DNA from: Gammaproteobacteria bacterium
GTDB lineage: Bacteria > Pseudomonadota > Gammaproteobacteria > Pseudomonadales > Pseudohongiellaceae
Direction: 5' to 3'
NCBI GenBank assembly: GCA_030654835.1
Contig: JAURWS010000012.1
Location: 1-64,000, forward strand
DNA length: 64,000 nucleotides
A program made the position numbers and the translations under genes. Numbering within the stretch: position 1 is the stretch's first letter; each line of letters begins with the position of its first letter. The notes under the pieces are model-generated. The model was not told where the DNA came from. It saw nothing but the letters and a program-made list of their open reading frames with translations, and searched no databases. This document shows positions 1-8,449 of this stretch, piece after piece.

Positions 1-733
1 AGATCATGTTACCGCCGAAAGAGTTTCGTGCGGCCGCATCTTGTTTTATAGATTTAAGCTGCAATTCAAAAGCAGTGTCTCGTGCTTGAAATCTTAAAAC
101 TAGAATGTCATTCACTGGCACTTACTCGCAAGAAAGGTAACGCTCTTGATAACCGGCGCCAACGAAGTTGGTGTCCGGTTGATTTAATGGTTATTGCCGT
201 CTCGCCTTTGCTGATCGAAACCGAGCAACGAAGCGCTAGCGGAGTAAAGCCCAAGGCGAGAAAAGAACACTGCACTTTCCCTACCACTCACACTGCTTAC
301 TGCACATCACCACCAACTGCGCGAACACTTGCTGCTGGCACAAGATTTAAGATTACACGCCACCAGCGAAAGCACTGACCTGATCACGTTCCGACAACCA
401 CCAGGAACAAAGCCACGCTCCTGTTTACAACCAATTTCTACATTCTTGCGAAGGCCAACGTGCAATAACATTTGTATAGTGCGCACGCACACTTCACTCA
501 TTTGTTTGACGGGAATCTAACCCGGATTCCCCCACGAAAACAACCCCACATTTGGAACTGGCTTTTCTTTCTGCGAATGGAAATCGTGCACGCGCGACTC
601 CTAAAGAGTTTGCGCACGAAAGATTGGGTATGTTGACCCTGAAGATATTGATATGCGAGGCACCGCAATCCCCCTCAGCCTGAATCTGGTTCAAGCCCGA
701 GGAGAAATGCATATGTGAAGTTAAACGACCAAT
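1..733. other. non-coding region upstream of the folD 3' end
   Basis: No convincing gene is visible here. The short open frames on both strands lack ribosome binding sites, have no recognisable protein composition and overlap one another. Base composition is visibly more AT-rich than in the genes that follow. The only strong structure is the pair of helices at 151-261, listed separately. A smaller hairpin lies near 509-530 (GGGAATC, short loop, GATTCCC) without a following T-run. I looked for tRNA T-loops and acceptor stems and found none that fold. The region may be the far end of an upstream gene's untranslated region or may carry a small RNA. Confidence 0.5.
151..261. other. candidate structured RNA or folded DNA element
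   Basis: Two long helices sit back to back. The first pairs 151-163 with 167-180: a 13-base-pair stem with one bulged base (T174), one G-U pair and a GAA loop. The second pairs 200-208 with 253-261 (TCTCGCCTT with AAGGCGAGA) and encloses about 44 bases that include a possible inner TGCT/AGCA helix and the palindrome GCGCTAGC. This exceeds the hairpin content of the rest of the first kilobase and no reading frame explains it. It could be a small RNA, a riboregulator or a mobile structured repeat. No known RNA family is recognised, and the strand is undetermined. Confidence 0.3.
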
Positions 734-1609
734 CTACTGACGCAATGCCTGCGCCTTCAAAGTATTCTGCAGCAACGACGCCCGAGTCATCGGCCCCACC
801 CCCCCCGGCACCGGAGTGATAAAAGAACACTTATCCTTCACCGACTCAAAATGCACATCGCCCACCAGCCTGAAACCAGACGGACGACTGACATCCGCTA
901 CGCGCGTGATCCCCACATCCACCACCACCGCGCCATCCTTCACCATGTCGGCTGTGACGAAATCCGGCCTGCCGATGGCGACGATGAGGATGTCGGCGCT
1001 GCGGCAGATCTCGGCCATGTTGGGTGTGCGGCTGTGGACGAGCGTAACGGTGGAGTTGCCGGGATTGCTGTTGCGGGACATGAGGATGGACATCGGCGTA
1101 CCGACGATATTGCTGCGGCCGACGACGACGCAGTGTTTGCCGACGGTGTCGATCTTGTAGCGGCGCAGCAGTTCCATAATGCCGTTGGGAGTTGCGGAGA
1201 CGAAGGTCGGCATGCCGAGGCACATGCGGCCCACGCTGGCGGGGGAGAAGCCGTCTACGTCCTTGGCAGGAGAGATGGCCAGGGTCACCTTGTCTTCGTC
1301 GATATGCTTGGGAAGCGGGACTTGCACGATGAAGCCGTCGATGGCGTCGTCGTTGTTGAGTTCTTCGATGCGGCGCAGCAGCTCTGCTTCGCTGATCTCG
1401 GCGGGCAGGCGGATGAGGGTGGACTCGAAGCCCACCTGCTTGCAGTCGAGCACCTTGTTGGCGACGTAGGTTTCGCTGGCGCCGTCATTGCCGACCAGTA
1501 TCGCGGCGAGGTGCGGCGCTTTGCCGCCACGCGCTTTGATCTCGCTGACCTGCGCGGCGATTTCTGTCTTTATCAGTTCCGAAGTCAATTTGCCATCGAG
1601 TAGTTGCAT
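734..1609 (-). CDS. folD: FolD, methylene-THF dehydrogenase/cyclohydrolase
   Basis: Bifunctional cytosolic enzyme that converts 5,10-methylene-THF to 10-formyl-THF with NADP. The 291-residue length is normal for FolD. The catalytic region reads [15 protein letters not shown], with Tyr48 and Lys52 matching the family Tyr/Lys pair. A Rossmann nucleotide-binding segment [12 protein letters not shown] follows near residue 165, and the C-terminal signature PGGVGPMT is present. The ATG at 1609 is preceded by AGGA. It faces the same way as gloA, 52 bases away. With purU and the class III alcohol dehydrogenase a few kilobases away, the window carries several one-carbon genes, although FolD is universal and this may be coincidence. 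Confidence 0.97.
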   Translation of the reverse strand: MQLLDGKLTSELIKTEIAAQVSEIKARGGKAPHLAAILVGNDGASETYVANKVLDCKQVGFESTLIRLPAEISEAELLRRIEELNNDDAIDGFIVQVPLPKHIDEDKVTLAISPAKDVDGFSPASVGRMCLGMPTFVSATPNGIMELLRRYKIDTVGKHCVVVGRSNIVGTPMSILMSRNSNPGNSTVTLVHSRTPNMAEICRSADILIVAIGRPDFVTADMVKDGAVVVDVGITRVADVSRPSGFRLVGDVHFESVKDKCSFITPVPGGVGPMTRASLLQNTLKAQALRQ

Positions 1610-1661
1610 GCTGTGTCCTGCCTTTTGCTAATTTGAATTCTGTGTCGTTGATCGACTGTGG

Positions 1662-2081
1662 CTACCACTTGCCCGTGTTGGCCATGCTCAACCACGGCTC
1701 CTGCGGTGGCAGTGGCGCGCCTTCCTGCAACAGTTCTATGGAGATGTTGTCCGGGGAGCGGATGAAGGCCATGCGGCCGTCGCGGGGCGGGCGGTTGATG
1801 GTCACGCCCTGTTGCTGCAGATGTGCGCAGAGGGCGTAGATGTCCTTCACTGCGTAGGCCAGATGACCAAAGTTGCGGCCCTCGCCGTAAACCTCCGGGT
1901 CCCAGTTGTAAGTCAGTTCGATCTGCGCGTCGTCATCGCCGGGCGCGGCGAGAAACACCAGTGTGAAACGCCCTTGTTCGCTCTCGCGGCGCTGCAGCTC
2001 TTTCAGGCCCAGCTTGTTGCAATAAAAATCCAGCGACGCTTCGAGATTGGTGACTCGTACCATGGTGTGCAGATATTTCAT
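1662..2081 (-). CDS. gloA: lactoylglutathione lyase (glyoxalase I, VOC family)
   Basis: Isomerises the hemithioacetal of methylglyoxal and glutathione to S-lactoylglutathione in the cytosol. The 139-residue chain begins MKYLHTMVRV and has the four expected metal ligands of the Ni-type bacterial enzyme: His5, Glu55, His73 and Glu116, close to the E. coli spacing. The open frame extends much further upstream, but that extension has no family similarity and overlaps the next gene, so I place the start at the ATG at 2081, preceded by GGGAAG. It lies between folD and a small membrane protein, all on the same strand, which suggests a short operon. Confidence 0.93.
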   Translation of the reverse strand: MKYLHTMVRVTNLEASLDFYCNKLGLKELQRRESEQGRFTLVFLAAPGDDDAQIELTYNWDPEVYGEGRNFGHLAYAVKDIYALCAHLQQQGVTINRPPRDGRMAFIRSPDNISIELLQEGAPLPPQEPWLSMANTGKW

Positions 2082-2100
2082 CGCGTGGCTTCCCGGCCTG

Positions 2101-2538
2101 TTAGGGCGTGAGCGTTCTGAGGATGGTGATCGGCATGAATTCCCCGGCGTGGCTCCAGTCGCCATCGATGCGGACAGGCTGGCCGTCGGGCGCGCGATCC
2201 TTATGGATGGTGCCGAAGTATTCGCCCTGGATTCTGGGGATGAAGATGCGAATGTCGTTGCCGGTGATGGTGACCGACTCGGCGCTGACGGCCATGATGG
2301 CTTCGGTGGGGCTGTCGAATACCGCCTTGAGCGCACCGGCTTCTTCGGTGAGGGTGAAGATGATCTCGCGGTCACCGCCGATGTTGATGTTGAAGGTGCC
2401 ACGCCACTCACCGGCCAGCGACAGTTCCTGCGCATTGCTGCCAGCATTGAAATAGCTGGAGAACGTGCCGGTCAGCATCACCGCAAGCACAATGAGCATA
2501 AGGATTATGTGGATGGTCTTCTGAGTCTTCTTTTCCAT
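2101..2538 (-). CDS. small membrane-anchored protein, unknown function
   Basis: 145 residues. A lysine-rich start (MEKKTQK) is followed by one hydrophobic segment (about residues 9-27, IHIILMLIVLAVMLTGTF), so it is either a signal anchor or an uncleaved signal peptide with the rest in the periplasm. The remainder is rich in beta-strand-like alternating residues (GEWRGTFNIN, FTLTEEAG, GNDIRIFIPRIQGEYFGTI), reminiscent of small lipocalin-like or beta-barrel domains that bind lipids, but I do not recognise a family. It lies 19 bases upstream of gloA in the same direction and is probably co-transcribed. Function not assigned. Confidence 0.75.
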   Translation of the reverse strand: MEKKTQKTIHIILMLIVLAVMLTGTFSSYFNAGSNAQELSLAGEWRGTFNINIGGDREIIFTLTEEAGALKAVFDSPTEAIMAVSAESVTITGNDIRIFIPRIQGEYFGTIHKDRAPDGQPVRIDGDWSHAGEFMPITILRTLTP

Positions 2539-2625
2539 AGTCGGTCTCTTTTTTGATCCGGGGATTGCAGCGTATTATACGGCCATGCGCCCTGTCGGGC
2601 ACGGAAAAAATCCGGACGGAGAGAT

Positions 2626-2967
2626 ATGCACACAGTCACCAATATTCTGGCCAACCAGCCGGATGCCACACTGAACGAGGTCTTCGAGACGCTGGCGCAG
2701 GGGCGGGACGTTGTCATCGAGCGCATCGTGTCGCGCGGGCAGCGTTCTGCCGAGGGCTTCTGGTACGAACAGGAGCGTGAGGAATTCGTGATGGTAGTGA
2801 CAGGCCGGGCGACCCTGCGGCGTGAGCTGGAAGGTCGAGTCGAAAGCATCGACCTCGGGCCGGGGGATTGCCTGACCATTCCGGCTATGCAGCGTCATCG
2901 CGTGGAATGGACCGACCCACAGCAGCCGACGGTGTGGCTGGCGATTCACTACCCGGCGAGTCGGTGA
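2626..2967 (+). CDS. cupin-domain protein
   Basis: 113 residues forming a single small cupin barrel. Cupin motif 1 is represented by the segment around YEQEREEFVMVVTGRATL and motif 2 by GPGDCLTIPAMQRHRVEWT, with a possible metal site from Glu and His residues. Small cupins of this size include sugar isomerases, oxygenases and regulators, so the reaction cannot be inferred. The ATG at 2626 follows a GGAG ribosome binding site. It is the only rightward gene in this stretch and converges on pqqC, whose stop is 27 bases beyond it. No sign of co-regulation with the pqq genes. Confidence 0.85.
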   Translation: MHTVTNILANQPDATLNEVFETLAQGRDVVIERIVSRGQRSAEGFWYEQEREEFVMVVTGRATLRRELEGRVESIDLGPGDCLTIPAMQRHRVEWTDPQQPTVWLAIHYPASR

Positions 2968-2993
2968 GGAAAAAAAACGGCCGTTGCCCGGTG

Positions 2994-3716
2994 TCAGCCG
3001 CGCGGACAACTGTGATAGGGCGGCCTGTTGTGGAAGTAGGCCATTTCCATGGCGTCGAGCATGCTCCAGAGAATATCGAGTTTGAATTGCAGAATGGTCA
3101 GCGCGTGTTCCTGTTGTTCGCGCGTCACGAAATGCGACAGCGTAATGCGCAGGCCATGCTCGACATCGCGGCGCGCCTCGGATAGACGTTTTTTGAAATA
3201 ACGATAGCCATCCGCTTCGATCCACGGGTAATACTCTGGCCAGTTATCCAGACGGCGCTGGTGAATTTCAGGAGCGAAAAGCTCGGTCAGCGAAGAACAG
3301 GCCGCTTCCTGCCACGTCGCACGGCGGGCAAAGTTCAGATACGCGTCGCAGGCGAAACGCACGCCCGGCAGTACATTTTGCTGCGAATCGACCTCATCAC
3401 GGCTTAGTCCGACGGCCTCTGCCAGGCGCAGCCAGGCTTCGATGCCGCCTTCCAGCCCTTCCGTTCCATCGTGATCAAGAATGCGCTGCACCCATTCCCG
3501 GCGCACCTCCCTCTCATTGCAGTTGGCGAGTATTGCCGCATCCTTTACCGGAATCGTGGTCTGGTAGTAGAAGCGATTGGCCACCCAGCCCTGAATCTGC
3601 TCACGCGTACATTGACCGCTGTTCATCGCCACATGAAAAGGGTGATGAATGTGATAGAAACGTCCCTTGTCGCGCAGACGTTGTTCGAATTCTTCCTTGC
3701 TCCATGGGGCGGTCAT
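2994..3716 (-). CDS. pqqC: PqqC, pyrroloquinoline-quinone synthase
   Basis: Final oxidase of PQQ biosynthesis: ring closure and eight-electron oxidation of AHQQ in the cytosol, without metal or cofactor. 240 residues starting [18 protein letters not shown]. The family pattern is clear, with [16 protein letters not shown], then [25 protein letters not shown] and the late segment [18 protein letters not shown] longer frame runs upstream but belongs to the pqqE region, so the start is the ATG at 3716, which overlaps the pqqE stop in an ATGA arrangement that implies coupled translation. The position after pqqE is unusual, because pqqC normally lies between pqqB and pqqD. Confidence 0.95.
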   Translation of the reverse strand: MTAPWSKEEFEQRLRDKGRFYHIHHPFHVAMNSGQCTREQIQGWVANRFYYQTTIPVKDAAILANCNEREVRREWVQRILDHDGTEGLEGGIEAWLRLAEAVGLSRDEVDSQQNVLPGVRFACDAYLNFARRATWQEAACSSLTELFAPEIHQRRLDNWPEYYPWIEADGYRYFKKRLSEARRDVEHGLRITLSHFVTREQQEHALTILQFKLDILWSMLDAMEMAYFHNRPPYHSCPRG

Positions 3717-4954
3717 GATGTCGAGGTTTCCTTCTTGGCTGAAAGTTTGCGGGAGTTGCCGGTGTTGCGGAACAGCAGCGGCCGGGCTGGTGTTGAGGAC
3801 TGTGCTGAGGGCAGAGGTGCGGTCTGTGCGTTCGCGGCATCGGTAATTTCCGTCACCACATGATGCAGGGGAGAAAGGCTGCACACCGGATCCGTACTCG
3901 CCGCGTCACCCGTGAGCATGAATGCCTGGCAGCGGCAGCCGCCCAGATCGATGTGTTTCTCCGGGCAGCTGGCGCAGGGTTCCTGCATCCAGGCCGTGCC
4001 ACGGAAGCGCTGGAAGAGCTTCGAGTCGAGCCAGATGTCGCGCAGCGTTTGCGTGTGGATGTTGGGGAACTCCAGGCCGGGGATAATCCTGGCGCTCTGG
4101 CAGGGCAGCACGTCGCCGTCGGGCGTCACGGTGATGAAGGTCGTGCCCCAGCCGTTGCTGCATTTCTTCGGCCTGTCGTCGTAATAGTCAGGAGCCACGA
4201 AGAACACTTTCATGCGGCTGCCGCTGGTGTCGCGGAATTTGTTGGTGGCCGCCTCGGCGTCCTGCAGTTGTTGACGGCTCGGCAGCAGCTGTTCGCGATT
4301 ATGCATGGCCCAGGCGTAGTACTGAGTGTTGGCCAGCTCGACAAACTCCGCGCCGAGGGAGTCGGCCAGCGCGAGAAAATCGGCGACCTGATGAATGTTG
4401 TGGCGATGCAGCACGAAGTTCAGCCCGAGCGGAATGCCCTGGCGGATCACCTCTTTGGTCATCGCGAGTTTGTGGACAAAACTGTCGGAGCCGCCGAAGC
4501 GCGCGTTGGTCTCCTGGTCGCTGCCCTGAAAGCTGATCTGCAGGTGATTGAGCCCGGCGTTCTTGAATGCAGTGATGCGTTCGGTGGTCAGCCCGAGTGC
4601 AGAGGTAATGAGATTGCAGTAGAAACCCATCTTGCTGCCTTCCTGCACCAGCAGTTCGACATCCGGGCGCACCAGTGGCTCGCCGCCGGAGAAGCCCAGC
4701 TGCACAGCTCCCAGTTTGCGTGCCTGCTGCATCACATCGAGCCATTGCTCCGTCGTCAATTCGCTGCTGCGTGACCTCGGTAATTCCAACGGGTTTGAGC
4801 AGTACGGACATTGCAGGGGGCATGCGTAGGTGAGTTCTGCGAGAAGCCACAGGGGAACGAGGGCTCGTTCCGGGATACTGACTTTATCTGCTGGAGGTTT
4901 GACGGTCACGGCTTCAGTCCTCAGTGCGTTTGATCCATTCCTGTTGGCGGGCAT
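3713..4954 (-). CDS. pqqE: PqqE, PQQ-precursor radical SAM enzyme
   Basis: Radical SAM enzyme that makes the glutamate-tyrosine carbon-carbon cross-link in PqqA. 413 residues with the SAM cluster motif at Cys45, Cys49 and Cys52 (ACPLQCPYC), the GGEPL motif, and a SPASM-type C-terminal region ([25 protein letters not shown]) for auxiliary iron-sulfur clusters. The tail after CSLSPLHH is about 45 residues, Ala/Pro/Ser/Thr-rich and probably disordered. The ATG at 4954 overlaps pqqD by 41 bases. A GTG just downstream of the pqqD stop (VTVKPP, about residue 16) is a plausible alternative start. It needs PqqD as peptide chaperone, encoded just upstream. Confidence 0.95.
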   Translation of the reverse strand: MPANRNGSNALRTEAVTVKPPADKVSIPERALVPLWLLAELTYACPLQCPYCSNPLELPRSRSSELTTEQWLDVMQQARKLGAVQLGFSGGEPLVRPDVELLVQEGSKMGFYCNLITSALGLTTERITAFKNAGLNHLQISFQGSDQETNARFGGSDSFVHKLAMTKEVIRQGIPLGLNFVLHRHNIHQVADFLALADSLGAEFVELANTQYYAWAMHNREQLLPSRQQLQDAEAATNKFRDTSGSRMKVFFVAPDYYDDRPKKCSNGWGTTFITVTPDGDVLPCQSARIIPGLEFPNIHTQTLRDIWLDSKLFQRFRGTAWMQEPCASCPEKHIDLGGCRCQAFMLTGDAASTDPVCSLSPLHHVVTEITDAANAQTAPLPSAQSSTPARPLLFRNTGNSRKLSAKKETSTS

Positions 4955-5204
4955 GTGTCAGAAATTCCATCACGTCGTCCGCCAGCGTGTCGGCGGCCGG
5001 GTACTCGCGCTGCAGTGCGGCGATCAGCTCGGCAGCGCGCGTGGGCTGCTGGCAGCGGCCGAGAATTTCTGCGGCAGTGCCACTGAGTTTCACGAGGCCT
5101 TCCGGGTACAGAAGGACGTGACATTGCTGTGCATCTTCCCACTGCAGACGGTAGCGCGGATTGATCTTGAACGTATCTCGTGCGAAATCGAGTGTGCTGC
5201 TCAC
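4914..5204 (-). CDS. pqqD: PqqD, PqqA-binding peptide chaperone
   Basis: 96 residues, the normal size. PqqD is a small winged-helix RiPP recognition protein that holds the PqqA peptide and delivers it to PqqE. The family pattern is visible in [22 protein letters not shown], then the LSGTAAEIL segment and a C-terminal helix-rich part ending in EWIKRTED. The start overlaps the pqqB stop by four bases and the end overlaps the likely pqqE start, so translation of B, D and E is probably coupled. The gene follows pqqB directly because pqqC has moved to the end of the operon. Confidence 0.93.
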   Translation of the reverse strand: MSSTLDFARDTFKINPRYRLQWEDAQQCHVLLYPEGLVKLSGTAAEILGRCQQPTRAAELIAALQREYPAADTLADDVMEFLTHARQQEWIKRTED

Positions 5205-6115
5205 AGTGAAAAATCCATGCCGTCATAGGAGACTTCGATACCTTCCGCGCTGAGCTGCCTGCGCTGCTCGGAGTCGTCGTCCAGTATCGGATTGGTGTTG
5301 TTGATATGAATGAGAATCTTGCGGGGTTTGTGCATGGCGCGCATGACTTCAATCATGCCGCCGCTGCCTGATTGCGGCAGGTGACCCATGTCCAGGGCCC
5401 TGCGATCCCCGAGACCTACGCAGGCCATCTCGTCTTCCTGCCAGAACGTTCCATCCACCAGCAGGCAGTCTGCCGAGGTCATCAATTCTCGCGTCTGTGG
5501 TGTCAACTGCCCGAGACCTGGGGCATAGAACAACACCTTGCCGCTGCGGGTATCGGTCACCTTGATGCCGATATTGTCGCCAACATGCGGATCGTTCCGA
5601 TGCGGCGAGTAGGGCGGCGCCTTGCCCGTCACGGGGATGGCCGTGAAGGTCAGCCCGTCGATGCCCGCCATGGTGAAGCTGCTGCCGTCCAGAGGGATGC
5701 CGTGACGGCGCACGCCACCGTTCCAGTGCTCCAGCATGTTGAACAGCGGGAAACCTGTGCGCAGATCTTCATTGACCATGTCTGTGCAATAGACGTCGTG
5801 CGGACAGCCTTCACGCAGCATCAGCAACCCCGTGGTGTGGTCGATCTGCGAATCCATGAACACGATGGCGCGAATCGCGGTGTCGCGCAGGGCTCTGGCT
5901 GGTTGCAATTCGGGAAATGCGGCGAGCTGGCTCAGAATATCGGGCGAAGCGTTGAAGAGTACCCAGTTGAGTCTGTCGCTGCTGATGGCTATCGAGGATT
6001 GGGTACGAGGCGTGGCCTTGATCGTTTTATTGCGCACACCGCTGCACATGCGGCAGTTGCAGTTCCATTGTGGAAATCCGCCGCCAGCCGATGCACCCAG
6101 AACGTGTACGAACAT
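5201..6115 (-). CDS. pqqB: PqqB, metallo-beta-lactamase-fold PQQ protein
   Basis: 304 residues, full length. PqqB belongs to the metallo-beta-lactamase fold and is thought to hydroxylate the cross-linked Glu-Tyr dipeptide. The N-terminus reads [21 protein letters not shown], as in the family, with the Cys-rich NCNCRMCSG site. Later motifs include [39 protein letters not shown] and [12 protein letters not shown], which hold metal-ligand His and Asp residues. It starts 92 bases downstream of pqqA, beyond a strong hairpin, and overlaps pqqD by four bases. Confidence 0.95.
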   Translation of the reverse strand: MFVHVLGASAGGGFPQWNCNCRMCSGVRNKTIKATPRTQSSIAISSDRLNWVLFNASPDILSQLAAFPELQPARALRDTAIRAIVFMDSQIDHTTGLLMLREGCPHDVYCTDMVNEDLRTGFPLFNMLEHWNGGVRRHGIPLDGSSFTMAGIDGLTFTAIPVTGKAPPYSPHRNDPHVGDNIGIKVTDTRSGKVLFYAPGLGQLTPQTRELMTSADCLLVDGTFWQEDEMACVGLGDRRALDMGHLPQSGSGGMIEVMRAMHKPRKILIHINNTNPILDDDSEQRRQLSAEGIEVSYDGMDFSL

Positions 6116-6148
6116 ATGGAAGTCTCAGAATTGTAAGTGCTCTGAAAA

Positions 6149-6178
6149 GAAAAACGCCAGATTGTGGCTGGCGTTTTT
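6149..6178 (-). terminator. hairpin with A/T flanks between pqqA and pqqB
   Basis: AAAACGCCAG, a seven-base loop and CTGGCGTTTTT form a perfect stem flanked by A and T runs, the form of a rho-independent terminator that can work in both directions. It lies in the 92 bases between the pqqA stop and the pqqB start. In other bacteria pqqA is expressed far above the enzymes. A partial terminator at this place would give that ratio by letting only a fraction of transcripts continue into pqqBDEC. The structure is seen directly; the attenuation role is inferred. Confidence 0.8.
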
Positions 6179-6207
6179 CCACTGGATCAACAATGTTTCA
6201 GACGTCC

Positions 6208-6279
6208 TTAACGGGTCTTGAAGTACATTGTGATTTCGAAGCCCAGACGCACATCTTCATAAGCGGGTTTAGTCCACAT
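6208..6279 (-). CDS. pqqA: PqqA, PQQ precursor peptide
   Basis: A 23-residue ribosomal peptide, too short for usual gene finding. It starts [11 protein letters not shown] and continues [12 protein letters not shown]. Glu15 and Tyr19 have the conserved E-x-x-x-Y spacing, and these two residues become the PQQ skeleton. The N-terminal MWTKPAY is nearly invariant in the family. The ATG at 6279 is preceded by GGAGG-type sequence (the plus strand shows ACCTCC just beyond it). It is the first gene of the pqq transcript and is followed by a hairpin before pqqB. Confidence 0.97.
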   Translation of the reverse strand: MWTKPAYEDVRLGFEITMYFKTR

Positions 6280-6331
6280 AACATCAACCTCCAATCGTTG
6301 TTTAAGTATTGAGTGTGATTCTCTCCAATCG

Positions 6332-6352
6332 ACTGCATATGTTTTGTGCAGT
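6332..6352. promoter_or_regulatory. inverted repeat upstream of pqqA, candidate operator
   Basis: ACTGCA, nine bases, TGCAGT: a perfect six-base dyad about 55-75 bases upstream of the pqqA start codon, in the 115-base gap between the S9 peptidase stop and pqqA. Position and symmetry fit a dimeric regulator site in the pqqA promoter region. The regulator is unknown and the match could be chance. Confidence 0.35.
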
Positions 6353-6394
6353 TGTAGCGTTTATATCACAGTTTTTTGGATTTGCTACAGTGTT

Positions 6395-8449
6395 TCATGA
6401 AGGAAAAGTGCGACAAATTGTCGCTGACAACAGGCTGTCTTCGTAGAACGCCAATTCTGCCCGCAATGCCGCCATTTGATTTTCCGGCCGTCGGAAGCCA
6501 TGCCCCTCGTCGGCAAAGCAGACGTAGCGCGACTGTGGGTTTCGTTTACTGATCTCCTGATAGATTTCCTCTGCCTGATTGGGGGGCACTATTTTGTCCA
6601 ACTGTCCTTGCAGCAACAGAATCGGCGCATGAATGTTGTCGATCTTGTGGATGGGCGAGCGCTCGCGATACGTGTCGGCCATGGCAGGATAGGGACCAAT
6701 CAGTTGGTCGAGATAGCGGGACTCGAATTTGTGCGTCTCCCGTGCAAGGCGCTCGAGGTCACAGATTCCGTAGTAGCTGACACCGGCGCAGAACAGGTCA
6801 CTGCTGGCAAGTGCCGCCATCACCACATATCCGCCGGCACTGCCGCCGCGAATGGCGACACGACAGGGATCGGCCAGACCATTTGCCACCAGATGTTGCA
6901 CGGCTCCCAATACATCTTCTATGTCCGCCACGCCCCATTCGCCATAGAGACTCTGCCGGAAACGACGGCCATAGCCTGCGCTACCGCGATGATTCACATC
7001 GAGCCAGGCAAAGCCTCTCGACGTCCAGAATTGGATGGCTGGATTAAAGGCGGTTTTCGCACTTCCTGTCGGGCCACCATGGACACTGACCAGCAACGGC
7101 GGCAGGCTGCCCTCCGGACCACGGCAGGAGGGATTGAGAGGCGGGTAGTAGAGGCCATAGGCCGCTGTGCCTTGCCGTGCGCTGTAACGAAAATGCTGTG
7201 TCAGCGCAATTTCCGAAGTGCTGAGCTCGACTCCAGCGCGGCCGCTGAACAGCGTCTGCGCCGGTAGAGTTTTTTCCGCTGCACCCGCGTGCAGGTCGAT
7301 GACGCGAATCGCCCCCGTCTGCAGCGAGGATGCCGCGTAGAACAGCGCTTTGCCTTCCTGGCAGAAGACATTTTCCAGCAGGCCAAGCCCGCTCTGCAGG
7401 ATGTTCAGGCGTTGTGTGTGCAGATCCAGCCGCGCGAGTTCCCATTGGCAGTCGCGGTTCAGGGCCAGAAGAATGCCGTCCTGGCCGTCGAAGTCGTAGC
7501 TGTGCTGGCCGAGTTGCCATTGCGGGGTGCACATTTCGGCGGCGACTGGGAGCACAGCAGTGGCGGTGCTCTGCATCTGCGTCGCGGTCACGGCAATCCG
7601 GTAGAGATTCCACCAGTCACTCCAGTCGGCAATGAAGTACAGCTCGCCTCCTGGACCGAAGGAGGGCTGGACCAAGGCGCCGGGACGATCCGGGCAGACC
7701 TGCCTCAACGCCTTGAGCCGTCCATGTTCATCCAGTTCGCCGACGCGTATCTGCGTGATATCCCAGGGCATGTAAGGGTGCGACCAGGTCTGGAACGCCA
7801 GCAGGCTGCCATCAGGAGACAGGCAGGGGGAGGCAACAAAATCGCTGTCGGCAAACAGGACCTCGCCCTCGCTTTCGCCTTGATGCTCCCCCGCCACCGG
7901 GAAGGGGATGGCGACGAGCGTGTTGCGAGGCTCCGCTGCGGGGTCACGATGATCCTCCCGCACGCACACGATCCGGCTGCGCGAGGAGTCGACCAACAGA
8001 TCGGCATAACGCAACGCGCGCGGCGTGTCCGGGGTAGCGGGCGTCATTGGCACGGGCGTGCCGCAGGCCATGCTCTGCTGATCGAAGGCCATGCGGTAGA
8101 GGCGTTGATCGCTGAAATTGCAGAAGAAGACCGCGTCCGTGGAGAACGCATAAGAGATGCCTCCGTACTCGTGGACCTGTGAGCGCAGGTTGAAACCGGG
8201 CGGCGAGACCCGCAGCGCGGCGCTGTTCTGCTGACCGACCCCTTGTCCGGATTGGCGTCCGGCCAGAAACATCAGCACTTGCGCATTGCCCTCCTCGGGG
8301 AGGCTGAGGAGGAAGAAAACGCCATGAGCGGAGGGTCGCAGACAGCTGATGGTCTCGGTGCCGACAAAGAGACTCTCTATTGTCAGGGACGAGGGCCAGC
8401 GTCCGTAGGGGTGTTCTTGCGGGCGAGGCAGTGGGGGTGTCGAGGTCAC
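6395..8449 (-). CDS. S9-family prolyl oligopeptidase-like peptidase, PQQ-linked
   Basis: About 684 residues: an N-terminal seven-bladed beta-propeller (WD40-like/DPP-IV type) and a C-terminal alpha/beta hydrolase. The catalytic triad is visible: Ser in RGGSAGGYVV, Asp in LLQGQLDKIVPP and His in DEGHGFRRP. S9 peptidases next to pqq genes occur in Pseudomonas (often called pqqH) and are suspected to help cleave cross-linked PqqA. That role is inferred here from position only. I choose the GTG at 8449 (protein starts VTSTPPLPRP), which has GGAGA upstream and overlaps the exporter stop as GTGA. The longer frame upstream lies inside the exporter gene. Confidence 0.88.
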   Translation of the reverse strand: MTSTPPLPRPQEHPYGRWPSSLTIESLFVGTETISCLRPSAHGVFFLLSLPEEGNAQVLMFLAGRQSGQGVGQQNSAALRVSPPGFNLRSQVHEYGGISYAFSTDAVFFCNFSDQRLYRMAFDQQSMACGTPVPMTPATPDTPRALRYADLLVDSSRSRIVCVREDHRDPAAEPRNTLVAIPFPVAGEHQGESEGEVLFADSDFVASPCLSPDGSLLAFQTWSHPYMPWDITQIRVGELDEHGRLKALRQVCPDRPGALVQPSFGPGGELYFIADWSDWWNLYRIAVTATQMQSTATAVLPVAAEMCTPQWQLGQHSYDFDGQDGILLALNRDCQWELARLDLHTQRLNILQSGLGLLENVFCQEGKALFYAASSLQTGAIRVIDLHAGAAEKTLPAQTLFSGRAGVELSTSEIALTQHFRYSARQGTAAYGLYYPPLNPSCRGPEGSLPPLLVSVHGGPTGSAKTAFNPAIQFWTSRGFAWLDVNHRGSAGYGRRFRQSLYGEWGVADIEDVLGAVQHLVANGLADPCRVAIRGGSAGGYVVMAALASSDLFCAGVSYYGICDLERLARETHKFESRYLDQLIGPYPAMADTYRERSPIHKIDNIHAPILLLQGQLDKIVPPNQAEEIYQEISKRNPQSRYVCFADEGHGFRRPENQMAALRAELAFYEDSLLSATICRTFPS

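Noticed and set aside
1-733. tRNA gene in the left-edge gap
   Set aside because: GGTTCAAGCC near 690 resembles a T-arm, but no acceptor stem or D-arm can be paired around it.
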